Shown: piece by piece, positions 9,164-18,040 of the stretch
Layout of the letters: each line of letters starts with the position of its first letter
Numbering within the stretch: position 1 is the stretch's first letter
Origin: CAYRFQ01 sp964423615
GTDB lineage: Bacteria; Planctomycetota; Planctomycetia; Gemmatales; Gemmataceae
Direction of reading: 5' to 3'
Length of the DNA stretch: 64,000 nucleotides
Assembly (NCBI GenBank): GCA_964423615.1
Contig: CAYRFQ010000029.1
Span: 1-64,000, forward strand
Program-made: the position numbers and the translations under genes
Notes under the pieces: generated by a model
Databases searched by the model: none
Told to the model about the DNA's origin: nothing
Seen by the model: only the letters and a program-made list of their open reading frames with translations

Positions 9164-10930
9164 CTAAAAAGTCCAGATCATCGGAATCAGAACTAACGCA
9201 ATCCCTCCGACTATCAATTTGAGCGGAAGCCCAATTCGTAGAAAGTCAGTGAATACGTATCCACCCGGACCGTAAACCATCAAATTGGTCTGATACCCAA
9301 TTGGGGTCGCGAAGCCGCTCGAAGCTGCGATCATGACGGCAATCGCAAATGGAAGAAACTTAACCTCGAGAGCCTCAGCAACGGCAACCGCGATGGGAAA
9401 AATCAACACGGCGGCTGCGTTATTCGAGATCAATTCTGTCAACACCATTGTTATGACTATGACGGCGGCGAGGGCGATGTAAGGATGAGAGTCCAGGGCT
9501 AACAGTAACCCAGCGAGGGCATCTGCGGCTTTGCTCACTTGCATCGCCTTCCCAATCCCGAAAGATGCTCCAATCACTATCAGCACTTGCCAGTTAATCG
9601 ATCTCCGGGCTTCTGTCCCCGAACAGCATCCAGTAAGCACCATGAGCATAGCCGCAAACAGTGCAGCAGTGGCCAGATCGAACAGCCCCACAGCCGTCGT
9701 CAACACAAGCGCGACCAGAATTGCCAGAGCAATGCCCAATTGCTTGTGGCGGGGTGGTGTGGAATCGTCCAAGCGACTGACTAGATAAAAATCGCGGGAG
9801 TTGCGATGTTGGTCGAAAAACCACGGGTGAGCTTCAAGGAGTAAAGTATCTCCTCCGCGTAACACAATATCACCCACTTTTTGACGTAAACGCTCACCGT
9901 TTCTGGCAACCGCGATAATAGCTGCATTGTAGACCGTTCGGAATTTCCCTTCGCGAATGCTTCTTCCCACAAGTGAACAAGTGTCTGACACAACCGCCTC
10001 GATCAGGCAGCGATGGGACCTCTGCGAGTCCAGTTTAAACACCTGATCGGTTGCTGGTCGAAGCCCCCGAATTCGTTGGAGGTCGACGACAGATTCGGTG
10101 ATTCCGACGAACACAAGTCGGTCGTTAGATTTCAGTCGCTCCTGCGGTCCAACGGCTAGTATGATGTGGCCTTCTCGCTCGATTTCGATCAGGAAAAGGC
10201 CAGGTAAATGCCGCAACTGGGCTTGCTCGATTGTCTGACCCACCAACGGACTCCTTGGTTCGACGATCATTTCGACCGAATACTGCCGAGGATCATTTTG
10301 CTCGCCAACTGCGGCAGTCCGCTGTGGCAGCAATCGTGGGCCGATGAAAAGTAAGTACAGCAACCCTGCCAACGCACAGGGCAAACCCACCCAAATGATG
10401 TCAAATAGCCCAAGCCCTTCATGCCCGACCCGGTTGCGGAGTAAGCCGTCGATAACCAGGTTTGTGCTGGTCCCGATCAGAGTACACAGTCCACCAAGGA
10501 TCCCTGCAAAGCTCAACGGGATGAGAAACTGGGAAGGAGACAGCCCGTTTCGCTTCGCCCAGTCATTCACCACCGGCATCAGCATTGCAACAACTGGAGT
10601 ATTGTTTATGAAAGCGCTGATGGTGGCAGTTGGCAGAGTAACCCTCGCTTGTGCCTCCAAGAGGGAACGTGGACGCCCAAGTAAAGCGCTTCCGATCACC
10701 CTCGCGACACCGGTCTCTCGTAGTCCGGCCGTAACCACGAACAGCGCACCGATCGAGACCAGAGCCGAGTTCGAAAACCCACTTAAGGCCTCCTCCGTAT
10801 TGATGATGCCCAGAACCAGGAGCAAAGTGAGTCCGCCAAGCACCACTAAGTCTGGTCCAATCCGAGTGGTCACAAGCGTTGTCAACACAGCAACCACGAC
10901 ACTAACAGTTGCGTATCCTTCCCAAGTCAT
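9164..10930 (-). CDS. SLC13-family permease with two TrkA-C domains
   Basis: This protein of about 588 aa has a hydrophobic N-terminal half, a central cytoplasmic insert of roughly residues 205-370, then a hydrophobic C-terminal half. The insert holds two RCK_C/TrkA-C-like domains (VEMIVEPRSPLVGQT and CLIEAVVSDTCSLVGRSIRE). This is the layout of SLC13/DASS-like transporters, some of which carry sulfate. Motifs such as FINNTPVVAMLMPVV and LISNNAAAVLIFPIAVA are the two SNT-like repeats of the family. I start at ATG 10930, which has AAGGTG eight bases upstream and begins right before the first helix; an ATG at 10966 lacks a good site. Next to two sulfotransferases, sulfate import is an attractive but unproven role. 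Confidence 0.8.
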   Translation of the reverse strand: MTWEGYATVSVVVAVLTTLVTTRIGPDLVVLGGLTLLLVLGIINTEEALSGFSNSALVSIGALFVVTAGLRETGVARVIGSALLGRPRSLLEAQARVTLPTATISAFINNTPVVAMLMPVVNDWAKRNGLSPSQFLIPLSFAGILGGLCTLIGTSTNLVIDGLLRNRVGHEGLGLFDIIWVGLPCALAGLLYLLFIGPRLLPQRTAAVGEQNDPRQYSVEMIVEPRSPLVGQTIEQAQLRHLPGLFLIEIEREGHIILAVGPQERLKSNDRLVFVGITESVVDLQRIRGLRPATDQVFKLDSQRSHRCLIEAVVSDTCSLVGRSIREGKFRTVYNAAIIAVARNGERLRQKVGDIVLRGGDTLLLEAHPWFFDQHRNSRDFYLVSRLDDSTPPRHKQLGIALAILVALVLTTAVGLFDLATAALFAAMLMVLTGCCSGTEARRSINWQVLIVIGASFGIGKAMQVSKAADALAGLLLALDSHPYIALAAVIVITMVLTELISNNAAAVLIFPIAVAVAEALEVKFLPFAIAVMIAASSGFATPIGYQTNLMVYGPGGYVFTDFLRIGLPLKLIVGGIALVLIPMIWTF

Positions 10931-11071
10931 AGAGGAGCACCTTGAAACATCTGTTGGCTCTTCCATTGTTGGAGATACTCAAGGGCTGCCATTGAATAGG
11001 GCGAGAGCGCCCTTGGCTCGTTTGGGTACGATTATCAATGATCGGCACGCTCGTATTCCAACTGAACTAAG

Positions 11072-11092
11072 TTGCCAAATCGTTTTTGGCAA
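11072..11092 (-). terminator. Possible weak intrinsic terminator after the 11184 glycosyltransferase gene
   Basis: Perfect eight-base arms TTGCCAAA and TTTGGCAA enclose a five-base loop. On the minus strand the hairpin lies about 90 bp after the glycosyltransferase stop codon and before the SLC13 gene. It is followed by only a mixed CTTAGTT, and the stem is AT-rich, so efficiency is doubtful. Confidence 0.35.
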
Positions 11093-11183
11093 AGTTCGGC
11101 TAGTAGAAGTATTCCTCAATTCAGCTTATACTCTCTTGAGTTGTGCCGAATTGATTTCGGCAGACTGAGAATCTCCATCCACT

Positions 11184-12389
11184 TCATTGCTCCGCTGAGG
11201 CAATCGTGCTGTAGGCCGAGCGTTTCGGGTTGTCCTCTCCTGCTTGAAACAGTTCTCTGGCCTGCAGGCTCAACGCAGTCCAGTCGAACTGCGACACGAC
11301 CCAACTTCGTGAGTTTGAACCCATCTCCAAAAGCCGATGGGGTGTTTCAAGGAGTTCAACAACCGTTGAGGCAAGGAGTTCTGGACTCTCACAATTCACC
11401 ACGCGGCCTGTTTCTGGAATCCGCATGGTCTCTGCCGTCCCCCCGGAATCTCCTGCCAGAACGGGTTTCCCACAAGCCTGGGCTTCCAATAAGACCATCC
11501 CAAAACCTTCGATGTCTTTTCCCACTTGACGATTTGGGAGGGCAAAAAGGTCGCATTGTTGGTAGCTCCGCAAGAGAATTTCGTCGCTTACCTCACCTTG
11601 AAACTGCACATGGTTTTGGAGTCCCGTTTTCTCCACCAAGTTCACTAGAGTTTCTCTCTCTGCTCCATCACCCACGATCGAATAGAGGATGTGTGGAATG
11701 ACCTCTCGGATTTTAGACAAAGCCAGAATCAGATGGTCTTGTCCTTTTCGTTTTTGCAAACGCCCCACTGTGAGGATCACCGGCCGGTCGGCCCAACCCA
11801 GTTGCTCCCGGATCATAGAATCCGGAGCAGCGGGAACAAAATAGTTCGTATCGACACCAGGATGAAGAAGGTGGATACGATCCTCAGGGACTTTCCATTC
11901 TTCCTGCAAAATGCGCTTTGTGTTCTGGCTGTTAGGAATCACGTAGGCTGCATTCCGCAGAACTCGTCTGGTCAGCCAACTATGTTCTCGGCTGTACGTG
12001 GCGCAAGTAATATCTTCTCCGTGGGCAAAGCAGGCATAGGGGATGCCGCGTTTCGTTTTAAGCCACAATCCCAGCATTCCCTCCGGGAGACACCGTCCGC
12101 AATGAACCATCTGAACTCGATGGGACCTGACGATTTCCGCTATCCGCGAAGACGCTTTCCAGTAGCCAGAGAGCCCCCCGACGCTCAACACTCCCCACTG
12201 ATTCAACGTCAGCGGGACCCGCCATATTTTCCTGTCATGGGTTTGGTCGAAGGCATCGGCATGGATGTCTTCTCCTGCAGCAATGAGAAACTCCTCCTGC
12301 GGCAAACGTCGGTAAATTTCCCAGAACCATCGACCACTGCCGCCGGTTTTTGGAGGAAATATTTCACTGATGAGCAGAGTACGAGCCAT
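11184..12389 (-). CDS. Family 4-type glycosyltransferase
   Basis: This protein of about 401 aa has the GT-B fold. The N-terminal acceptor domain starts MARTLLISEIFPPKTGGSGRWFWE. The C-terminal nucleotide-sugar domain has VILTVGRLQKRKGQDHLI near residue 200 and the E-x7-E element GFGMVLLEAQACGKPVLAGDSGGTAE near residue 310. I chose the ATG at 12389, which is just past the preceding stop codon (12412) and begins the conserved domain; the open frame to 12443 would overlap the neighbour. It is the last gene of a run of glycosyltransferases and an ABC exporter that begins near 22.4 kb. It should add a sugar to the lipid-linked repeat unit on the cytoplasmic side. Donor and acceptor are unknown. 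Confidence 0.87.
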   Translation of the reverse strand: MARTLLISEIFPPKTGGSGRWFWEIYRRLPQEEFLIAAGEDIHADAFDQTHDRKIWRVPLTLNQWGVLSVGGLSGYWKASSRIAEIVRSHRVQMVHCGRCLPEGMLGLWLKTKRGIPYACFAHGEDITCATYSREHSWLTRRVLRNAAYVIPNSQNTKRILQEEWKVPEDRIHLLHPGVDTNYFVPAAPDSMIREQLGWADRPVILTVGRLQKRKGQDHLILALSKIREVIPHILYSIVGDGAERETLVNLVEKTGLQNHVQFQGEVSDEILLRSYQQCDLFALPNRQVGKDIEGFGMVLLEAQACGKPVLAGDSGGTAETMRIPETGRVVNCESPELLASTVVELLETPHRLLEMGSNSRSWVVSQFDWTALSLQARELFQAGEDNPKRSAYSTIASAEQ

Positions 12390-12411
12390 AGTTTCAATTT
12401 CCGAATGGAAT

Positions 12412-14808
12412 TCAATTGAATTTCCCCTCCACCGGTTTCCCAAGATCCAAGGAAAATCGTTGGTCGTTGATCTCCAAGTTAATCAAATTCGCTGTGACCT
12501 GACATTTACCGATTGGCTTTTCTTGGTGAGGGCTCTCAGGAGAAACGGTGATGAGATGACAAGCCCACAACGGCTCGGTCGGATGGAAGCGGGAAATTTC
12601 GGCTAATTCCATCCGAGCCGCTTTGCCCCGAGGGTTGGTCACCATTCTTCCTCTGCGCGAACGAACACAGACTCCTGGGTGGACAGCTAAAATGTCTACT
12701 CGGAAAGCCCCTTCCTTGCCCATGGAAGACAACCCTCCCTCCTTTGTAAATTGGGTGGTCCAACTCGGGTCATTACGGACAGGAATGGCGATGACTCCCC
12801 GGACTTGGTTCTTGACTTGCTTTTGTAGCATAGTGATTTTCGTAAACACCACCACCTGCTCGGACAAAAAAAGATACACTCGCGCCAACTCTGCCCCACC
12901 ATATTCATGTGAGTAAAGAACACATCCAACATCGCTGGCAAGCCGCGTCAACTGCCCTCGCCCATAGGGAGCATTTCCATTGATGATTGGTAGATCGGTG
13001 ATTTCGGCAGTCTGCTTGTTTCCTGGTGGGTGATCCAAAATCGGAAGGAGTGGACCTCTATCTGGTAAACCGACTTGGGCTAGGCCAGCAATTCCTGTGA
13101 CGTGACGGCCTTCGGACCAAGCATACGATTTGGAGCAACCTCCAAATAGGACAGCGTAGAAGTTCTCAGTACGGACAGCTGCAAAGCCGGAGTCGTTGAA
13201 TACAGCCACGTACCCTGGTTGCTCTAAGGGGATAGGAGCTTCTTCGTCTGATGCCGAGAACGCTGAACTCTTCGCAAGAAACGCTCCTACGAGGGCATTA
13301 TAAGGCGTTTCACAATGATTCCATCCAACTCGTTCCTCACTCAAATGGTTCATGGCCGTCGGAAGAAATCCGTTGGCTTCCTGAAAACTCCGGAGACGCT
13401 CGAACACGAGACGGGCAGCTCGGCGATATTGCATCGCGGTGTGAGTCGGTGTCTCAGGGAACGAAGCAGCGGTCAGGAATGAGAGAATGGCACTCGCCGA
13501 ATGATGGATGTTGTTCGCTGCCCGGCCAACGTAAGCCACTTCACCATCGGGCGTAGTGAGCGCGAGGGAAAAAGCAACTCCCCTCAAGAACAATTCGCGT
13601 GCTTCAGGGTGATCTTTCCAGGACAGTCCTTGAGCTAAACAAGCAAGAGAATATTGATGATAGGTCAAGTCATGCGCATCGGGATAACTCGCGATGTTGT
13701 CGTGGAAGAGTCCTTCTTGAGTCTGATCTGCGCGGAGCCGAACCAGACTTTGAGTAATATGCTTTTCGTCCTCAGCAGTCAGAGTGAGCGAGGGACTCAC
13801 ACTCAACCGAGCTGAGCGCCAGTGAAATCGTAATGCGTGGACATTCGTCGGGTCGTACCAGTCTTCGATTAACCCCGAGACAAGTTGTTCACATGCCTTC
13901 ACGATTGAAGACTGATCGCATCCTCCTTGCCCGTGGATTAAAGCTAAGGTTTCTAGCAGGGCAGCATTTTTGAAGTCGGAATGATGCCAAACGATGGAAG
14001 CAGGAAGATATTGCGGATAAGTCCTCAAAAGAAATTCCAGAGCTGCGCAACACGAATTCAAGTAGTCTTTTTTTTCTGTGCGAGAGAAAAACCAACCTAA
14101 CAAATAGGCACCATAAGCATCCGCGTAGTAATTGCCCGGGACTTGATCCGCATACACGAGACCTTCAGCGTTGATGTTCTCGTCATAGAATCCGCCGCGA
14201 TCGTACGCATGCAAGGCTAACGCGAAATTGGGGAGATCAAGTTGTTGGACCTGCCAAGTCACGCCAGCCGCGAATGACAGATCGTCAGCTCGTTTGGGAA
14301 TGTAGTTGCGGACCCAATCAACACATTTCTTCAAGCCTGGAAGCGCGCGCAGCGTGGCCTTGATTCGCTCAGCGACGGAGAAGGAACGGTTGCGGGATTG
14401 AGCTTCTCGCGTTTGGTTGTCCCGAAGAGAAGCGGCTTGAACTCCCGTAAATCCTGGAAGGGCTGAGAGCCGACCTTCCAAGTCAACTCGAAAAAAATCA
14501 CCAACTCCTAATGGTCCAATTCGGGATCGGTTCGTGGAACACCAAATTTGCGGAACGGTAATTGATTGTTGCAAGTCAACAACAAGATGTAAAGAAACGG
14601 CGTCTGGACGTTTTTTCAGTAGGCGGAGATCAATAGTTCCCTCAAGCTTCCCCGTCCTTGATCTTGAAAGCGATACGAGAGAATCTTCAGCGATGACCTG
14701 TTGGCCCATGAGAAAATTCGCAAGCCGGAGGGCCATCTCTTCGTAAGGGGTGGGTGTCACGCCAGGCTCAAGAACTCCAGGTTTTGGATGAAAGGGAGCC
14801 TTGTCCAT
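12412..14808 (-). CDS. Large alpha/alpha-toroid protein, possibly glycan lyase-like
   Basis: This 798-aa protein has no signal peptide that I can see. The middle (about residues 190-520) has helical repeats typical of alpha/alpha-toroids of glycan-active enzymes (YADAYGAYLLGWFFSRTEKKDYL, FHDNIASYPDAHDLTYHQYSLACLAQG, DGEVAYVGRAANNIHHSASAI). The C-terminal third looks beta-rich. The overall plan resembles heparinase/chondroitin-lyase-like polysaccharide lyases, but I do not recognise the family or prove a catalytic set; the Asn-His-His and Tyr-His residues above are candidates. Its start overlaps the stop of the upstream glycosyltransferase as TGATG (14806-14810), so the two are translationally coupled. 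Inferred role: modification or length control of the EPS. Confidence 0.7.
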   Translation of the reverse strand: MDKAPFHPKPGVLEPGVTPTPYEEMALRLANFLMGQQVIAEDSLVSLSRSRTGKLEGTIDLRLLKKRPDAVSLHLVVDLQQSITVPQIWCSTNRSRIGPLGVGDFFRVDLEGRLSALPGFTGVQAASLRDNQTREAQSRNRSFSVAERIKATLRALPGLKKCVDWVRNYIPKRADDLSFAAGVTWQVQQLDLPNFALALHAYDRGGFYDENINAEGLVYADQVPGNYYADAYGAYLLGWFFSRTEKKDYLNSCCAALEFLLRTYPQYLPASIVWHHSDFKNAALLETLALIHGQGGCDQSSIVKACEQLVSGLIEDWYDPTNVHALRFHWRSARLSVSPSLTLTAEDEKHITQSLVRLRADQTQEGLFHDNIASYPDAHDLTYHQYSLACLAQGLSWKDHPEARELFLRGVAFSLALTTPDGEVAYVGRAANNIHHSASAILSFLTAASFPETPTHTAMQYRRAARLVFERLRSFQEANGFLPTAMNHLSEERVGWNHCETPYNALVGAFLAKSSAFSASDEEAPIPLEQPGYVAVFNDSGFAAVRTENFYAVLFGGCSKSYAWSEGRHVTGIAGLAQVGLPDRGPLLPILDHPPGNKQTAEITDLPIINGNAPYGRGQLTRLASDVGCVLYSHEYGGAELARVYLFLSEQVVVFTKITMLQKQVKNQVRGVIAIPVRNDPSWTTQFTKEGGLSSMGKEGAFRVDILAVHPGVCVRSRRGRMVTNPRGKAARMELAEISRFHPTEPLWACHLITVSPESPHQEKPIGKCQVTANLINLEINDQRFSLDLGKPVEGKFN

Positions 14809-16001
14809 CAGAGTTGACCTCCCAACAAATTATCCCCTTGCCCCGGCTGCACCGCGTAGAACCGAGGATTTCCAGGCGAATTGGTTCGTGCGAGGAGAAG
14901 ATCGTAAAGGGACCGCATCCCCTTGCAGTATTTCTCCGGGTTGGCAACTTCCTCCACCCACTTGCGGGCTCGGATTCCCACTTGACCCAAGGTAGAATCA
15001 AGAAGTCGCAGCAACATGACTGAGAGCGCTTCGGTATCTCCGGGCGAAACGAGCCAGCCAGTCTCCCCGTTCCGAATCGTTTCTGGGAGTCCCCCAACGG
15101 CGAACGCCACGGCCGGCTTCTGATAAGCCCCAGCTTCGAGGGGAATGCGCCCTAAAGGCTCTTCCTGGGAGGGAACGACAACAACATCGACAGCTTGGTA
15201 GAACAGCGTCGTATCGGTGAGAAACCCGACAAACTTGACGCGGCTATCGAGTCCGAACTGCCTGGCCAGGTTCCGGCATTCCTCGAGGTGATCCTCGTTG
15301 GGTCGTGGATCATGCCCTGCGACGACCAATTGCCAGCGATTATCTGCTGCAAGGGCCGTGAGTGACTTCAGGAGTAAGGTCAACCCTTTCACTGGAACGA
15401 TCTGGGCAATGAACCCAAAAGTGGTGAGTTCGCTATCGAGACCCATTCGATCGCGAGCCAACAACTGCTGATGTCGCTGCTCTTCGTCGGAAGGCAACTC
15501 CGGAATGCTCACAGGATTTAACATTGTCCGAGAAATCGTTTGTGGGTGCGGCGAAGCTATCTGGAACTGGTGGGCGATGTGCTCGCTAATGCACACCACA
15601 GCCTCGACGCCATCCGCCAGCCACCAAGAAGCCGTTGGCGAATTGATCTCATCACGGAGATGACAAACCCGAGGCAATCCTAACTGGCGAGCAGCCTGAC
15701 CAACGGCAGGATAACTCCACACCTGATTGCTGTGGATCAAACTCACATCGTATTGGCGGAACAGCCGCTTCAGTCTCTCCACTCCCCACCACCATCGCAA
15801 CGGATTCCATTTGTTCTTCTGAGGGAGGCTGCACGTTTCGGTTGTGATTCCTTCGGATTGGCACCAAGACACGAGCGCTCCTTCCTGAGGACAGATGACG
15901 AGAGGAGCGATTCCGACCTTCGGAATCTCGCGCAGCACCGTTTGGAGGGAACGTTCAGCTCCGCTGATGAATGGTGCCAAAGTGACATAAGCCACACGCA
16001 T
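14808..16001 (-). CDS. Family 4-type glycosyltransferase
   Basis: This 397-aa GT-B enzyme has the N-terminal domain MRVAYVTLAPFISGAERSLQTVL. The donor-binding half has TTFGFIAQIVPVKGLTLLLKSL and the E-x7-E element EEPLGRIPLEAGAYQKPAVAFAVGGLPETI near residue 290, followed by NGETGWLVSPGD. It is predicted to be a cytoplasmic, membrane-associated retaining transferase using a nucleotide sugar. Its stop overlaps the next gene's start by one base. A 352-bp gap holding a transposon-like inverted-repeat element separates it from the next upstream glycosyltransferase gene. The specific sugar cannot be deduced. Confidence 0.88.
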   Translation of the reverse strand: MRVAYVTLAPFISGAERSLQTVLREIPKVGIAPLVICPQEGALVSWCQSEGITTETCSLPQKNKWNPLRWWWGVERLKRLFRQYDVSLIHSNQVWSYPAVGQAARQLGLPRVCHLRDEINSPTASWWLADGVEAVVCISEHIAHQFQIASPHPQTISRTMLNPVSIPELPSDEEQRHQQLLARDRMGLDSELTTFGFIAQIVPVKGLTLLLKSLTALAADNRWQLVVAGHDPRPNEDHLEECRNLARQFGLDSRVKFVGFLTDTTLFYQAVDVVVVPSQEEPLGRIPLEAGAYQKPAVAFAVGGLPETIRNGETGWLVSPGDTEALSVMLLRLLDSTLGQVGIRARKWVEEVANPEKYCKGMRSLYDLLLARTNSPGNPRFYAVQPGQGDNLLGGQL

Positions 16002-16194
16002 AGGATAAACTCAGTGCTAGTCAGAAGGAAAATGAATCAGGGTGTCCACCAATTTGTTTTGGTTGGCGTGCAAACCCGGTGCTTGGTCCGGTCCACGACA
16101 CCAAGACACGTTCGTCAGGGAAATCCTCGTTCCCACTTCATTGATCCCGAGTCAGGATGCTCCGAAAGCATTCGAAGCAGGACTTCCAGGGACA

Positions 16195-16351
16195 ACAAAT
16201 TTGGCTCTTCCGTTTCTGGGTGCCAAGAATTTCGAGTCAGACGTCGCAAGCTGCGAATTTTTCGGGCTTTCTGAAGACAAGCGGCTGTCTCAAAGTCGTG
16301 AACCAGCCCATTTTACCGAGTTTGGCACCCAGAAACGGAAGAGCCACAAAT
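16195..16351. mobile_element. MITE-like inverted-repeat element
   Basis: Perfect 24-bp inverted repeats lie at 16203-16226 and 16322-16345 around a 95-bp non-coding core. Each end is bordered by the same direct hexamer ACAAAT (16195-16200 and 16346-16351), with two extra T bases at the left junction. Terminal inverted repeats plus a short flanking duplication are the signature of a non-autonomous transposable element of about 145 bp. It lies in the intergenic gap between two glycosyltransferase genes. No transposase is present, and the family is not recognised. A long-stem RNA structure is the alternative explanation. Confidence 0.55.
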
Positions 16352-16353
16352 CT

Positions 16354-17559
16354 TTATTGGGTGGCAGGTATCAGGTTGCCCGCCACCTCACTTTCAGTTC
16401 CGTGCTTGGCAGTTCCTTGAGGGCCCGAGAATAAATCTCGACCGAGGACCTGTTCGTAAATGCTGGCTTGCCGGGCAGCGAGCACGGGAGCATCGAAATT
16501 GGCGTGGACGTGGGCAGCTCCGGCTTCTCCCATCCGCCGACGCGATTCTTCGTCTTCGACTAATCTTGCGACTTTCTCACAGAGAACTTGGTGGTCGGGG
16601 AACGGGACCAAGCACCAAGGGTCTCTCGCAACTTCCCGAAGGCTTCCCACGTCGTAAGCAACGACGGGCTTTTCACAGACCATGGCCTCACAAACGCTCA
16701 TTCCAAATGTTTCCATCGAACTTGTACTCACAAAGATGTCGATCGCTTGCATGAACGGAGCAATGGGATCGAGGTTCCCGAGCATTCTACAATGAGGTGT
16801 GAGGTTCAACTCACGAATCAGTTCTTCGAGTTCTTCCGGGTATCCTTCATCAGCAAATCGACCGCCCCGGGCAACGACTCCAACAACCTCAAGCCCCTTC
16901 GCGCGAAGCTCAGCAATAAGTCGAATGAAGTCCTCGATTCGTTTTCTTCGGCGGATCACACTAGCTGTCCCGATGACGACTTTGGAACTGTCTGCATCCC
17001 AGCTGCGACGCAGTTCATTCGCTCCAACATTGGAGGCTAAGAATTCTTGAATGTCCAAGCCGTTCATCACCAGCTTAACTCGATCTAGAGTGATGTTCGA
17101 AGGAAGCATCCCGAGACTAGCGTCGAGTTGATCTCGGCTTGTGAACTGCAAGCAAGCCGGAGTCCAGGGCGCCCGAAATGCCCAGTTCGCAAAACCAGAA
17201 CCCAGTCGAAACCGAACTCCAGTTACAATTGGGCATCGACACCAAGCCCCCACATACCGCATGAGAGGAAACAACTCATGCTCGTTGCAGTGAATAAGGT
17301 TGATTTGTTCTCGTTTCACGATGCCTGTTAGTCGCCATAAGGACCACAAGGACCGCAGGGGCGCAGATTTTTTGAGGGGGCGAAGTGAATGAAAATAGCA
17401 GGGGATTCCTTGATCAGCTAATTGACGTTGCCAGGGGCCCGGTTCCCGAAACAGCATAACCGGTTCCAGTCCCTGTGGAATCAGTTGACGAAAGATCGCG
17501 TTCAGATAACACGTCGTACTCCGGAGCGAAGAATTTTGTGTAACGTAAAGAACTCTCAT
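16354..17559 (-). CDS. Family 4-type glycosyltransferase
   Basis: This 401-aa GT-B enzyme begins MRVLYVTQNSSLRSTTCYLNAIFRQL. The donor domain has VVIGTASVIRRRKRIEDFI near residue 190 and the E-x7-E element METFGMSVCEAMVCEKPVVAYDVGSLREVARD near residue 290. A GGAGAGAGT ribosome-binding site precedes the ATG. It belongs to the EPS glycosyltransferase run. The last 25 residues are not conserved-looking, and the stop codon lies only three bases from the edge of the MITE-like element, so the C-terminus may have been altered by that insertion; this is an inference from position only. Confidence 0.87.
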   Translation of the reverse strand: MRVLYVTQNSSLRSTTCYLNAIFRQLIPQGLEPVMLFREPGPWQRQLADQGIPCYFHSLRPLKKSAPLRSLWSLWRLTGIVKREQINLIHCNEHELFPLMRYVGAWCRCPIVTGVRFRLGSGFANWAFRAPWTPACLQFTSRDQLDASLGMLPSNITLDRVKLVMNGLDIQEFLASNVGANELRRSWDADSSKVVIGTASVIRRRKRIEDFIRLIAELRAKGLEVVGVVARGGRFADEGYPEELEELIRELNLTPHCRMLGNLDPIAPFMQAIDIFVSTSSMETFGMSVCEAMVCEKPVVAYDVGSLREVARDPWCLVPFPDHQVLCEKVARLVEDEESRRRMGEAGAAHVHANFDAPVLAARQASIYEQVLGRDLFSGPQGTAKHGTESEVAGNLIPATQ

Positions 17560-18040
17560 ACTCTCTCCAATCGAAGCATCTTAACCTTACGTTTTCTTTC
17601 CGAAGACTTTCTCCCAATGGGATTCCTCAGTTGGGATCCCAAGGGTGGCAACAAGGCGAGAAGCATGTTCCTGAGAATCTGGTGTTCAATCACTCGAAGA
17701 AAGACAAGCTCTCTTTCGCACAAAAACCTCAGGGGCAGAGTCTGACTCCGCGGCTCTTTGTGCAATCTGGGCAAGTCGCCTTTGGGACGACTTAAGTGGA
17801 AACTCCAAGAAAAATTTCGTTGTTCTCTGATCTCCTTGTCAATCGCTTGGAGGAACGTGTACCTTCACTGGGGAAAGAGACCAAAGCCTGCCACGCGTGA
17901 GAGACTAACTTCAGTGATGCAGCCGCTGAACCCACTTCAGTACAAGCTGAGATACATCTCACAAAGACTCGATGAACAAAGGTCTGAACTGGAGGATAGA
18001 AATATTCCTGCCGACAGTCCGACCTTCGATACTTGCTCAA
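17560..18040. other. Intergenic gap, no gene seen
   Basis: These 481 bp lie between two minus-strand glycosyltransferase genes. No reading frame has a plausible start, family motif or codon pattern. An imperfect hairpin (arms AAGTCG/CGACTT at 17773-17778 and 17788-17793) is not followed by a T-run. A promoter for the 16354-17559 gene would be expected here, but none stands out. Confidence 0.4.

Noticed and set aside
9430..10900. TGTCAACA-like matches inside the SLC13 gene
   Set aside because: They fall in coding sequence in single copies; the six-base core alone is expected about 31 times by chance on both strands of 64 kb.
17773..17793. Hairpin AAGTCG/CGACTT as a terminator
   Set aside because: The stem is interrupted, no T-run follows on either strand, and it is about 250 bp from the nearest stop codon.
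17920..17940. Minus-strand TGGGTT-N5-CTGCA as a further sigma54 promoter
   Set aside because: Only the GG/GC spacing fits; the surrounding consensus is poor and no TGTCAA dyad lies nearby.
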